DNA of 13,808 bases from Oscillospiraceae bacterium (GCA_017408185.1 JAFQVE010000442.1:1-13808), one strand, 5' to 3'. Positions 7,889 through 13,590 are shown, numbered from the stretch's first letter. The notes: generated by a model from the letters alone, not told the origin. Made by a program: numbers and translations.

Positions 7889-8136
7889 GAATAAACTATA
7901 TCCGATACCCGCGGTACCACTCAAATTGCACACAAGGTGCCACTCAGGCTCCAACAAGCCTTATGCATTAACGCAGCAATCACGGAAAGCGTCTACTTAT
8001 TCATCATTTGAATTTTCGGGCTTTCAGCTCAGAAGTGATAGGTTAAAAGCACATCACTGCCGGGATTCCAGCACCCCCGACTCTCTGTAAGCTACATTGC
8101 TTTTCCGTCTTCGTCATAGCCTTTGCTATTCAATTT
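7846..8136 (-). promoter_or_regulatory. T-box riboswitch leader 2, specifier read as AUC (Ile)
   Basis: On the minus strand Stem I runs from about 8121 to 8026, with GACGAAG/CTTC above a K-turn, AGAGAG and the apical GCTGGAA. The specifier loop lies between TGCTTTT and CTTC and reads AACCT-ATC-A, placing the specifier ATC at 8037-8039, followed by the expected purine and lower helix. The 5' side reads ACGG rather than the usual AGTA, so the register is less certain than in leader 1; CTA or TAT are less likely readings. Stem III (GGCT/AGCC), T-box (7909-7923) and antiterminator arms TTTGAG/CTCAAA are the same as in leader 1, including the UGGU bulge. It should induce the downstream synthetase when tRNA-Ile is uncharged. 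Confidence 0.9.
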
Positions 8137-8142
8137 TTAAGT

Positions 8143-8171
8143 ATTATACACCCACTGTTTTTATTTGTCAA
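8143..8171 (-). promoter_or_regulatory. Consensus sigma-A promoter of T-box unit 2
   Basis: TTGACA (8171-8166), a 17-bp spacer and TATAAT (8148-8143) on the minus strand match the consensus exactly, as in unit 1; start near 8136. The roughly 130 bp between this -35 box and the plus-strand promoter at 8304 is A/T-rich and shows no further feature I can support. Confidence 0.9.
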
Positions 8172-8303
8172 TAGTTTTTTTGAAAATTTTTTGCGGGATA
8201 TTTTCTATCGTAATTTTTCTGCCTTTCTTTTATAATTCTGAAGTTCAAAATCAACCAAACCAAGCCATTTCATAAAAGTTTCCGCAAAAAATCCAAATAT
8301 ATA

Positions 8304-8332
8304 TTGACAAAGGCGGGAATATATGCTATATT
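8304..8332 (+). promoter_or_regulatory. Promoter of the GntR-ABC operon
   Basis: TTGACA (8304-8309), a 17-bp spacer and TATATT (8327-8332) make a strong sigma-A promoter. The palindromic operator begins directly after the -10 box, over the expected start site. Confidence 0.88.
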
Positions 8333-8359
8333 AACTGTATTAACACAAACAATACAGTT
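8333..8359. promoter_or_regulatory. Probable operator of the GntR/YtrA repressor
   Basis: A perfect 9-bp inverted repeat, AACTGTATT (8333-8341) and AATACAGTT (8351-8359), is separated by 9 nt, so half-site centres are 18 bp apart. It covers the predicted transcription start of an autogenous GntR operon and ends just before the ribosome site GGAGG (8360-8364). Position and symmetry fit a dimeric repressor; binding itself is inferred. Confidence 0.75.
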
Positions 8360-8371
8360 GGAGGTGGTGAA

Positions 8372-8746
8372 ATGATAAACCTTGACTATAAGAGCGGCGC
8401 AAGCCTGCACGAGCAGATTGAAACAGAGATAAAAAAACGCATTATAAGCGGTGTGCTTTGCGAGAACGAACAGCTTCCGTCCGTGCGCGAGCTGTCCCTT
8501 TCGCTTACGGTAAATCCTAACACCGTGCAGCGCGCATACAAGCAGCTTGAGCAGGACGGGTTTATTTACAGCATCAAGGGTAAAGGGAATTTTGTTGCTT
8601 CAATTTCGCGGGATGAAAGTGCATATCGCCGAAGTGAAATTATGGAAAAGCTTTCTGCAGCTGCGCGTGAGCTTGCTTTCCTTGGCGCAAAGAAAGAAGA
8701 GCTTATCACCGCAATCGAAAATGTATACAAGGAGGAGAAGAGATGA
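8372..8746 (+). CDS. GntR-family transcriptional regulator, YtrA subfamily
   Basis: A 124-residue protein with an N-terminal winged helix (about 10-77): SLHEQIETEIKKRIISG, LPSVRELS, VNPNTVQRAYKQLEQDGFI and the wing KGKGNFV. A short helical tail of about 45 residues follows. The lack of a large ligand domain is the mark of the YtrA subfamily, usually repressors of an ABC transporter gene set encoded in the same operon. The ATG follows GGAGGTGG. Its stop overlaps the ATPase start (ATGA at 8743-8746), implying coupling. It probably represses its own operon through the inverted repeat at 8333-8359. The inducing signal is not evident. Confidence 0.93.
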   Translation: MINLDYKSGASLHEQIETEIKKRIISGVLCENEQLPSVRELSLSLTVNPNTVQRAYKQLEQDGFIYSIKGKGNFVASISRDESAYRRSEIMEKLSAAARELAFLGAKKEELITAIENVYKEEKR

Positions 8747-9642
8747 TTAAGGTAACAGACGTCACAAAATACTTTGATGATTTTAAAGTGCTTGACGATA
8801 TATCAATGCATGTACGTCGCGGAACGATCTACGGACTTATCGGTCCCAACGGTGCCGGAAAAACAACAATAATAAATCACATAAACGGAGTGCTTACGCC
8901 AAAATGCGGAGAAATTAAGATAAACGGAGAGCCGGTTTTTGAAAACGAAAAGGTAAAGCAGAGTGTTCTGAACATATCGGATGACTGGTTTTATTACAGC
9001 ACATTTACGATAAAGGAAATGGCAAGGTTTTACCGTGATATGTATCCGGCGTTTTCAAACGAGCGATATGAAGCGATAAAAGGAATTTTTAAGCTTGACG
9101 AAAAGCGTCAGATACGCAAGCTTTCAAAAGGAATGAAAAAGCAGGTTGCGTTCTGGTTGTCTCTCTCCGCGATGCCGGATGTGCTCATTCTTGACGAGCC
9201 GCTTGACGGGCTTGACCCGGTTATGAGAAAGCAGGTTTTAAACCTCGTTATTGCCGATGTTGCAGACAGGGAAATGACAGTGCTTGTATCATCCCACAAT
9301 CTGCGCGAGCTTGAGGATATATGCGATTGGGTTGGCATAATCCATCAGGGACGTATGATTCTCGAAAAGCCGCTTGATGACCTTAAGGGAAGTGTACATA
9401 AGTATCAGCTTGTTATCCCGGCGGAAAAGGATGATGAGCTTGAAAAAACGGGGAATGTGCTTCACATTTCGCACACAGGTTCTGTAAGAAGCGTTATCAT
9501 CCGCGGCGATGCGGATGAGTGTGACAAAAAAATGCAGGAGCTTGCTCCCTCGCTTTGCGAGAGAATAAGCCTTACGCTTGAAGAAGTTTTTATTTATGAA
9601 TTGGGAGGGTTAGGTTATGACTTTACGAACATCCTTGTTTAA
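8743..9642 (+). CDS. ABC transporter ATP-binding protein (YtrB-like)
   Basis: A 299-residue ATPase with Walker A GPNGAGKTT (34-42), signature LSKGM (127-131), Walker B VLILDEP (147-153), D-loop GLDP (156-159) and switch H185 in SSHN. Where many ABC ATPases have the Q-loop glutamine, this one reads NISDDWFYYSTFT (78-90), a pattern common in YtrB-type exporters. About 85 residues follow the conserved core. It would power the permease encoded by the next gene, whose start lies inside this gene (26-nt overlap). Substrate unknown; YtrA-controlled systems often respond to cell-envelope stress, which is only family-level knowledge here. Confidence 0.93.
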   Translation: MIKVTDVTKYFDDFKVLDDISMHVRRGTIYGLIGPNGAGKTTIINHINGVLTPKCGEIKINGEPVFENEKVKQSVLNISDDWFYYSTFTIKEMARFYRDMYPAFSNERYEAIKGIFKLDEKRQIRKLSKGMKKQVAFWLSLSAMPDVLILDEPLDGLDPVMRKQVLNLVIADVADREMTVLVSSHNLRELEDICDWVGIIHQGRMILEKPLDDLKGSVHKYQLVIPAEKDDELEKTGNVLHISHTGSVRSVIIRGDADECDKKMQELAPSLCERISLTLEEVFIYELGGLGYDFTNILV

Positions 9643-11677
9643 CAAAGGTATATATAAATCCACTTTGCGCCGTTATGCGTGGGGGTCGGTGTTCTATGCG
9701 ATATTGCTTTTTATGATAACCTCCCTTGTTATCTTCTTTGATGTTGACCCGGAGCGTTATTACCGCACGATGGCGGACCACGGTGCGCTTATTCTGGGTG
9801 ACGGATATCTTTATGCTCCGCTCGTTATTGCATTTTTCGTGCCTACGGTTGTCGCTCTGCTTGCGTACAGATATGTACACGCTAAGAAAAACTCTGTTTT
9901 TGTCCACAGCCTTCCGGTAACACGTTGTGCAAACTACATTTCTACCGTGCTTGCAGCGCTTACACTTATGGCGGCACCGATAATTTTAAACGGAGCAATT
10001 TTAAGTGTTATGTCGCTGACGGCTTACGGTGCGTATTTTGATGTTGCTTCATGTCTCGTTTGGACAGGGATGAATCTGCTGACGGTTTTTCTTATGTTCT
10101 CAGTATCAAGTGTTGCGGCATTTCTCACGGGAAACAGCTTTGCACTTGTGGCGATTAACGGACTTTTTCACTGCATTGCAATAATAATTGCGGCAAGCTT
10201 CACCACTCTTTCAAGCGTGTTTCTCTATGGATATTATGAGACTAATGCGCTTATCAATCTCACGACCGAGTGGAATTTTATCGGATACATAATCGGGCTT
10301 GCAAACCGTTTTTCGTATAACCAAAATGTTGAGATACCGTTTGATTTTATAAAGCTTGCAATAATGATAGCTCTTGCTGTTATTCTTTATGTCGCGGCAT
10401 TTTTACTTTACAAAAAGCGCAGGATGGAAACTGCAGAGGACGTTGCGGCATATAAGGTGTTAAACCCGATTTTTAAATACCTTCTGACCTTCGCTTCGGC
10501 AATCGGAACCTTTGGTCTTTTCAGCTATACGCTCGAAGACGGCACTTTTATAGCGCTCATTTATCCTGTAATAGTCAGCGCGGTAGTATATTTTGCGGCT
10601 GAAATGATACTGAAAAAGAGTCTCCGTATATGGTATGCATATAAGGGTTATCTCGTTTTTCTCGTTGCCTTTGCGGTTATGGTTTCAACCTTTGCTTTCA
10701 CCGGATTTTTCGGTTTTGAAACGCGCGTACCGGATGCAGAAGACATAGACAGCGCATCCATATTCACCTCGCGCGCGTATACGAATGAGCCGTATATGCA
10801 ATCAGGCGAGGTTATAGACTACACGATTAAAACTCATTCGGCACTTGTCGAAAAGGAAAATATATATATGCTTCGTACATGGCCGACCGACCGCACGGAA
10901 TATCTTTACATAAGCTACAAGCTGAAGAACGGAAAAACCATTCATCGCTGTTATCCGATAACGGAGGCGTATTTCTGCGAAGTTCTTGATGACCTCTATG
11001 AAATGGACGGATACAGGGAAGCAACTCTTGAAATCTTTTCAAAAGAGATAGACCGCATTGTTGAAATATCCGTAGCAAACGGTTCTCACGAAATTTCCGG
11101 CGATGAAGCGAAGCAGCTGTTTGAGTGTGTTAAGGCAGACACGCTTGAGCTTGCTTACACCGAAACCCGCGGACACAACGCGTGGGATTTCCATATATGG
11201 ATAAATTACCTGCAGCACGGAGAAGAGCTTTCATCTGAGCACGGAATGCATCAGACGCATGTGCAGATAAATGCAAACTACAAACGTACTATTGCATATC
11301 TTCGCAATGCGGGATTGCTGACAAAGACCTTCAACGCTCCGAATTATGACCTTGCAATACTCACAGCAGAGCAGTGGAGAACGTTTGAAAAAGCCGAGGT
11401 TGAGTTAAACCCCAACAGTGCGGATGTACGTCTTTATGAAGCGGCAGACGTGACGACGGTTGAAAGCGTAAAGAGGCGTACCTTCAATGAAATTCCGGGA
11501 GCCGTAAGGATTTCCGATGCCGGAAAGAAGGCTGTACTGCGTGAATTTGTGCAAACAACTCCTGTTCGCTATGTTCCGGGCAAGGAATATTCATATTATG
11601 TATGTACGATAGAGCCGGAGAATGATATGGTGAGCGTTGTCGCCGCATTCTATGATGATGTAAAATTCCCCGAGTAG
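9617..11677 (+). CDS. ABC transporter permease with large C-terminal non-membrane domain
   Basis: A 686-residue membrane protein. Hydrophobic segments lie near residues 23-41, 65-84, 107-135, 145-170, 173-205, 246-265, 286-304, 311-331 and 344-366, about nine in all. The remaining 320 residues are hydrophilic and probably form one soluble domain. The HSLPVTR stretch (97-103), between the second and third membrane segments, is typical of ABC-2-type permeases in GntR operons. The ATG at 9617 follows GGGAGG and lies within the ATPase gene. It resembles long clostridial permeases that carry a domain of unknown function after the membrane part; I cannot assign the substrate. Transcription probably ends at the hairpin starting 11 nt after the stop. 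Confidence 0.85.
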   Translation: MTLRTSLFNKGIYKSTLRRYAWGSVFYAILLFMITSLVIFFDVDPERYYRTMADHGALILGDGYLYAPLVIAFFVPTVVALLAYRYVHAKKNSVFVHSLPVTRCANYISTVLAALTLMAAPIILNGAILSVMSLTAYGAYFDVASCLVWTGMNLLTVFLMFSVSSVAAFLTGNSFALVAINGLFHCIAIIIAASFTTLSSVFLYGYYETNALINLTTEWNFIGYIIGLANRFSYNQNVEIPFDFIKLAIMIALAVILYVAAFLLYKKRRMETAEDVAAYKVLNPIFKYLLTFASAIGTFGLFSYTLEDGTFIALIYPVIVSAVVYFAAEMILKKSLRIWYAYKGYLVFLVAFAVMVSTFAFTGFFGFETRVPDAEDIDSASIFTSRAYTNEPYMQSGEVIDYTIKTHSALVEKENIYMLRTWPTDRTEYLYISYKLKNGKTIHRCYPITEAYFCEVLDDLYEMDGYREATLEIFSKEIDRIVEISVANGSHEISGDEAKQLFECVKADTLELAYTETRGHNAWDFHIWINYLQHGEELSSEHGMHQTHVQINANYKRTIAYLRNAGLLTKTFNAPNYDLAILTAEQWRTFEKAEVELNPNSADVRLYEAADVTTVESVKRRTFNEIPGAVRISDAGKKAVLREFVQTTPVRYVPGKEYSYYVCTIEPENDMVSVVAAFYDDVKFPE

Positions 11678-11687
11678 AAAGATGCAA

Positions 11688-11728
11688 AATGGGGATGCAA
11701 AAGGTCATTGACTTTTTGCATCCCCATT
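11688..11728. terminator. Long hairpin, probable bidirectional terminator
   Basis: AATGGGGATGCAAAAGGTC (11688-11706) pairs with GACTTTTTGCATCCCCATT (11710-11728), 19 bp with one G-U pair and a 3-nt loop. It lies between convergent genes, 11 nt after the permease stop and directly beside the lipoprotein stop. The U-tail is short on both strands (TTGTT on plus, TTTT on minus). GATGCAAAA also occurs just before the hairpin (11681-11689), a small direct repeat of part of the stem. Confidence 0.75.
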
Positions 11729-11729
11729 G

Positions 11730-12221
11730 TTATGCGCAGAGTGATGTGATTATTGCAATCATTTGCTCATGAAGCTTGTCCGATGTTCCCGGAAGCTCGG
11801 TGTAGGTTGCACGGTATATGCATTTTTGCGCCATATAGATAATTTCGGTTACGGTGTTTTCCTTATATTTATATGTAACCTCATATGCCGGCAAACTGTT
11901 TATTTCCTTCTGCTCAAATGAGGTTATTTTAATATCCATCCCGTCGGAAAGCTTGCCATCACAGAAGCTCTTTTCCGTAATGTCGCCGGCATCTTCTGTG
12001 TTCTCGGTCATAACGGTAACACTGCTGCCGGTGTTGTCATCCATAACCACAAAATCGATATCAGAGGAAAGAGAAACCGGAGAGAGTGTGTCCGGATAAG
12101 TTATTTCATAGCCGTTTTGTGAGGTGAAGGGAATGAGCGTTGTATCCTCGCGTGATACCGTGTTGCTGCACGCAGTGAAAAGAAGAGAAAAGACGAGCAG
12201 TAAAATTGATATTTTTTTCAT
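11730..12221 (-). CDS. Small lipoprotein of unknown function
   Basis: 163 residues from the ATG at 12221, chosen because MKKISILLLVFSLLFTAC is a standard lipoprotein signal with lipobox LFTAC (C18) and AAAGGG lies about ten bases upstream. An in-frame ATG at 12245 would add eight residues before the signal and is less likely. The mature part has PFTSQNGYEITYPD and beta-rich sequence ending in EVTYKYKENTVTEIIYMAQKCIYRATYTE, which recalls PsbP/DcrB-like lipoproteins; this is a weak resemblance. It should be anchored on the outer face of the membrane. It is a single gene with its own promoter, convergent to the ABC operon and divergent from the amidase. No function assigned. Confidence 0.82.
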   Translation of the reverse strand: MKKISILLLVFSLLFTACSNTVSREDTTLIPFTSQNGYEITYPDTLSPVSLSSDIDFVVMDDNTGSSVTVMTENTEDAGDITEKSFCDGKLSDGMDIKITSFEQKEINSLPAYEVTYKYKENTVTEIIYMAQKCIYRATYTELPGTSDKLHEQMIAIITSLCA

Positions 12222-12258
12222 TTGATAAGCCCTTTCTTGTAACAAAATACACCGTTAT

Positions 12259-12287
12259 ATTGTAGCAGAAAACGACAAAAAACGCAA
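12259..12287 (-). promoter_or_regulatory. Promoter of the lipoprotein gene
   Basis: On the minus strand TACAAT (12264-12259) is preceded by TGC, an extended -10, and by TTGCGT (12287-12282) at a 17-bp spacing. The -35 match is weak but the extended -10 compensates. Confidence 0.6.
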
Positions 12288-12305
12288 GCTGTTTTGGCAA
12301 AAAAA

Positions 12306-12333
12306 TGGCAGAATATTGGCAGAATATTGGCAG
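12306..12333. repeat. 11-bp tandem direct repeats upstream of the amidase
   Basis: TGGCAGAATAT occurs twice in tandem (12306-12316, 12317-12327), followed by a partial third copy TGGCAG (12328-12333). The period equals about one helical turn. The array ends 21 bp before the amidase -10 box and lies between two divergent genes, a place where a regulator could bind. Confidence 0.7.
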
Positions 12334-12351
12334 CACAAAAAATAAAATGTG

Positions 12352-12360
12352 TGGTATACT
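12352..12360 (+). promoter_or_regulatory. Extended -10 promoter of the amidase gene
   Basis: TGGTATACT (12352-12360) is an extended -10 element. There is no good -35 box at 17 bp; the nearest TTGGCA, part of the tandem repeat at 12327-12332, is 22 bp away. An activator at the repeats is conceivable but not shown. Confidence 0.55.
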
Positions 12361-12392
12361 CTATTCAACAAAAAAATCGAAGGAGATAAGAA

Positions 12393-12935
12393 ATGAAAAT
12401 CACACAGGACATTATAAAGGCAGGAAGCATAAACCGACCGCAGGCGAAGAATTCTTGTAAATACATAACGATTCACGACACTGCCAACAAAAGCCGGGGT
12501 GCAGACGCATCAGCCCATGCAAAATACATAAAAGGATTAAAAGAGAAAACAAGCTGGCATTACACGGTGGATGACAGCGAAATTTATCAGCATCTGCCCG
12601 ATGATGAAAAAAGCTATCACACATCAAGCCTCAAAGCGAATGAAAGTTCAATTGCAATTGAGCTTTGCGTGAACGTGGACGGAGATTTTGAAAAGACGAA
12701 GCAAAACGCCGCAAAGCTTGTGGATATGCTTATGGAGAAATACTGCATTCCAAAGGAAAACATCCGTGCGCATCGTGACTGGACGGGAAAGGATTGTCCT
12801 GCATCACTTCGCGATGATGCGTGGAAAGCTTTTGTACAGCTGTGTACCGAGCAAAAAACAGAAAATCAAGGGAGCGAGCGCATTATAAGCATAGATGAGC
12901 TCCGCAAAATGGGGTATACTGCAATCCGAATATAA
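12393..12935 (+). CDS. N-acetylmuramoyl-L-alanine amidase (Amidase_2, T7-lysozyme type), probably frameshifted near the C-terminus
   Basis: 180 residues as read. It cuts the bond between muramic acid and the stem peptide of peptidoglycan. Zinc ligands fit H28 (ITIHDTA), H127 (AHRDW) and C135 (GKDCPASL); Y57 (WHYTVDD) and K133 match the catalytic Tyr and Lys of T7 lysozyme. There is no signal peptide, so it looks like a phage-type or recycling amidase that needs a holin or lysis to reach the wall. The ATG at 12393 has AAGGAG seven bases upstream. The frame ends at TAA 12933, but the sequence after it is open in another frame for about 51 codons in a way that continues the protein (see next entry), so the annotated C-terminus is probably not the original one. 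Confidence 0.88.
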   Translation: MKITQDIIKAGSINRPQAKNSCKYITIHDTANKSRGADASAHAKYIKGLKEKTSWHYTVDDSEIYQHLPDDEKSYHTSSLKANESSIAIELCVNVDGDFEKTKQNAAKLVDMLMEKYCIPKENIRAHRDWTGKDCPASLRDDAWKAFVQLCTEQKTENQGSERIISIDELRKMGYTAIRI

Positions 12936-12937
12936 TA

Positions 12938-13090
12938 AATGAAGATTTCCCGAATCAAGCCGAGAACTTAACGATAAAATACGTAAAAAGCGATCATCCG
13001 TCCGGAAATCCGGACGGATGTAAAACCGTATTCAAGCTCTCAAAAGAAGAAATAAAAGAAAAAATTGTTTTTTCAGAAAAAAAGGCTTGA
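12938..13090 (+). pseudogene. Displaced C-terminal tail of the amidase in another frame
   Basis: From about 12935 this frame is open to TGA 13088-13090. It includes NEDFPNQAENLTIKYVK, SDHPSGNPDGCK and FKLSKEEIKEKIVFSEKK, plausible protein with no start codon or ribosome site of its own. Removing two bases (TA) at the TATAATAAAT run (12931-12940) joins it to the amidase as ...TAIRI-INEDFPNQ, giving about 231 residues. I infer a 2-bp insertion in a short repeat, or a sequencing error. The tail could be a wall-binding or folding element. I do not recognise it as a known domain. Confidence 0.6.
12995..13020. repeat. Perfect inverted repeat inside the displaced amidase tail
   Basis: CATCCGTCCGG (12995-13005) and CCGGACGGATG (13010-13020) pair perfectly around an AAAT loop. 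It encodes HPSGNPDG in the tail frame. It could end the amidase transcript, but no U-run follows on the plus strand. Confidence 0.7.
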
Positions 13091-13115
13091 CAAATTCTAC
13101 TTTTTTCCGTATAAT
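13087..13115 (+). promoter_or_regulatory. Consensus promoter of tRNA-Pro
   Basis: TTGACA (13087-13092), a 17-bp spacer and TATAAT (13110-13115) match the sigma-A consensus fully, as expected for a stable RNA gene; start near 13122, a few bases before the tRNA. The -35 box overlaps the stop of the amidase tail. Confidence 0.9.
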
Positions 13116-13129
13116 TAAGTAGTTCGCTT

Positions 13130-13206
13130 CGAGATGTGGCTCAGCTTGGTAGAGCGCTGCGTTCGGGACGCAGAGGCCGCAGGTTCGAATCCTGTCATCT
13201 CGACCA
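13130..13206 (+). tRNA. tRNA-Pro(CGG)
   Basis: A 77-nt cloverleaf. Acceptor CGAGATG (13130-13136) pairs with CATCTCG (13196-13202); D stem GCTC/GAGC; anticodon stem CTGCG/CGCAG around the loop TTCGGGA, so the anticodon CGG (13164-13166) reads CCG proline codons. T arm GCAGG-TTCGAAT-CCTGT. C1-G72 and A73 are typical of bacterial tRNA-Pro, and CCA is encoded. It has its own consensus promoter and terminator, so it is a single-gene unit. Confidence 0.97.
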
Positions 13207-13208
13207 TA
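13189..13208 (+). repeat. 20-bp direct repeat, copy 1 (3' end of tRNA-Pro)
   Basis: The last 18 bases of tRNA-Pro plus two flanking bases recur exactly at 13391-13410, 202 bp downstream. See the tRNA-like relic at 13326-13408. Confidence 0.9.
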
Positions 13209-13242
13209 AAAACGGTAGACCCATTAGGGTTTGCCGTTTTTT
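13209..13242 (+). terminator. tRNA-Pro terminator
   Basis: AAAACGGTAGACCC (13209-13222) pairs with GGGTTTGCCGTTTT (13227-13240), 14 bp with two G-U pairs and an ATTA loop; the U-tract continues to 13242. It starts three bases after the CCA end. Confidence 0.88.
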
Positions 13243-13266
13243 GCTTAAATATGAAAGGATTCGAAC

Positions 13267-13286
13267 CTCGAGGAGGCAACAAGCGT
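13267..13286. repeat. 20-bp repeat CTCGAGGAGGCAACRAGCGT, copy 1
   Basis: This sequence lies 24 bases after the tRNA-Pro terminator; a copy with one difference sits at 13467-13486, exactly 200 bp on, after the second terminator. CTCG at its start can pair with CGAG near its end in copy 2. Just upstream, AGGATTCGAACCT (13256-13268) is the reverse complement of the tRNA T-arm at 13181-13193. Confidence 0.75.
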
Positions 13287-13289
13287 GTA

Positions 13290-13312
13290 AAAAACGATTG
13301 ATAATCGTTTTT
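13290..13312 (+). terminator. Terminator-like hairpin
   Basis: AAAAACGATT (13290-13299) and AATCGTTTTT (13303-13312) pair perfectly around GAT; the U-run is inside the stem. It may be a second stop for tRNA-Pro transcription, or end whatever comes from the repeat at 13267. Confidence 0.55.
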
Positions 13313-13325
13313 AGCGAAGTTGGTG

Positions 13326-13408
13326 CGAGACGGGTACTGCGAGCATTGCGGAGCGGTCGTCGAGCAGTGCAGGTTGCGAAGCAATCTGTCATCCTGTCAT
13401 CTCGACCA
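13326..13408 (+). pseudogene. Degenerate tRNA-Pro-like relic
   Basis: CGAGACG (13326-13332) differs by one base from the tRNA-Pro acceptor 5' strand and would pair with CATCTCG (13398-13404) with one mismatch, followed by ACCA (13405-13408). The segment is 83 nt, close to a tRNA, and its end repeats the real tRNA. The middle is not a cloverleaf: it holds GCGAGC/GCGGAGC/GCGAAGC-type repeats, and GCAGGTTGCGAA recalls a disrupted T arm. No promoter or anticodon arm is visible. Best read as a decayed tandem copy of the tRNA unit; a remnant attachment site is the alternative. Confidence 0.45.
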
Positions 13409-13410
13409 TA
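13391..13410 (+). repeat. 20-bp direct repeat, copy 2 (tRNA-Pro 3' end)
   Basis: Exact copy of 13189-13208. Like copy 1, it leads straight into a strong terminator and then the 20-bp CTCGAGGAGG repeat, so the whole 3' unit is duplicated (13189-13286 and 13391-13486). Confidence 0.9.
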
Positions 13411-13447
13411 TAACAAGCAATACCTTCGGGTGTTGCTTGTTATTTTT
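13410..13447 (+). terminator. Strong intrinsic terminator with UUCG loop
   Basis: ATAACAAGCAATACC (13410-13424) pairs with GGTGTTGCTTGTTAT (13429-13443), 15 bp with one G-U pair, closed by a C(UUCG)G tetraloop and followed by TTTT. Its sequence is unlike the first tRNA terminator, so the unit copies share position rather than stem sequence here. Confidence 0.9.
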
Positions 13448-13466
13448 AATATAGAAGAAACCAGAT

Positions 13467-13486
13467 CTCGAGGAGGCAACGAGCGT
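13467..13486. repeat. 20-bp repeat CTCGAGGAGGCAACRAGCGT, copy 2
   Basis: Nineteen of twenty bases equal copy 1 at 13267-13286. It follows the second terminator by about 20 bases. No gene lies between here and 13591 apart from the promoter at 13521. Confidence 0.75.
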
Positions 13487-13520
13487 AACAAAAATTTTCC
13501 GTAAAATCCCCGATTTCATA

Positions 13521-13549
13521 TTGCAAAATATGTTTTTTCATTATATAAT
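13521..13549 (+). promoter_or_regulatory. Promoter of the ceramidase-like gene
   Basis: TTGCAA (13521-13526), a 17-bp spacer and TATAAT (13544-13549); predicted start near 13556, about 35 nt before the ATG. Confidence 0.72.
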
Positions 13550-13590
13550 TACTGAGAACAACTTTTTAAACAAAGGAAAAGGTGATTGTT

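Noticed and set aside
12306..12333. CRISPR-like repeats
   Set aside because: The units are 11 bp in direct tandem with no spacers, and no cas genes are present.
12106..12476. Minus-strand frames upstream of the lipoprotein start
   Set aside because: They overlap the promoter region and the amidase start and lack ribosome sites.
13189..13410. Integrated mobile element bounded by the 20-bp tRNA repeat
   Set aside because: The 182-bp interval holds no integrase or other gene; kept only as a possible scar, not called as an element.
13136..13504. Frames crossing the tRNA and repeats, both strands
   Set aside because: They run through a tRNA gene and two terminators; the sequence is explained by RNA features.
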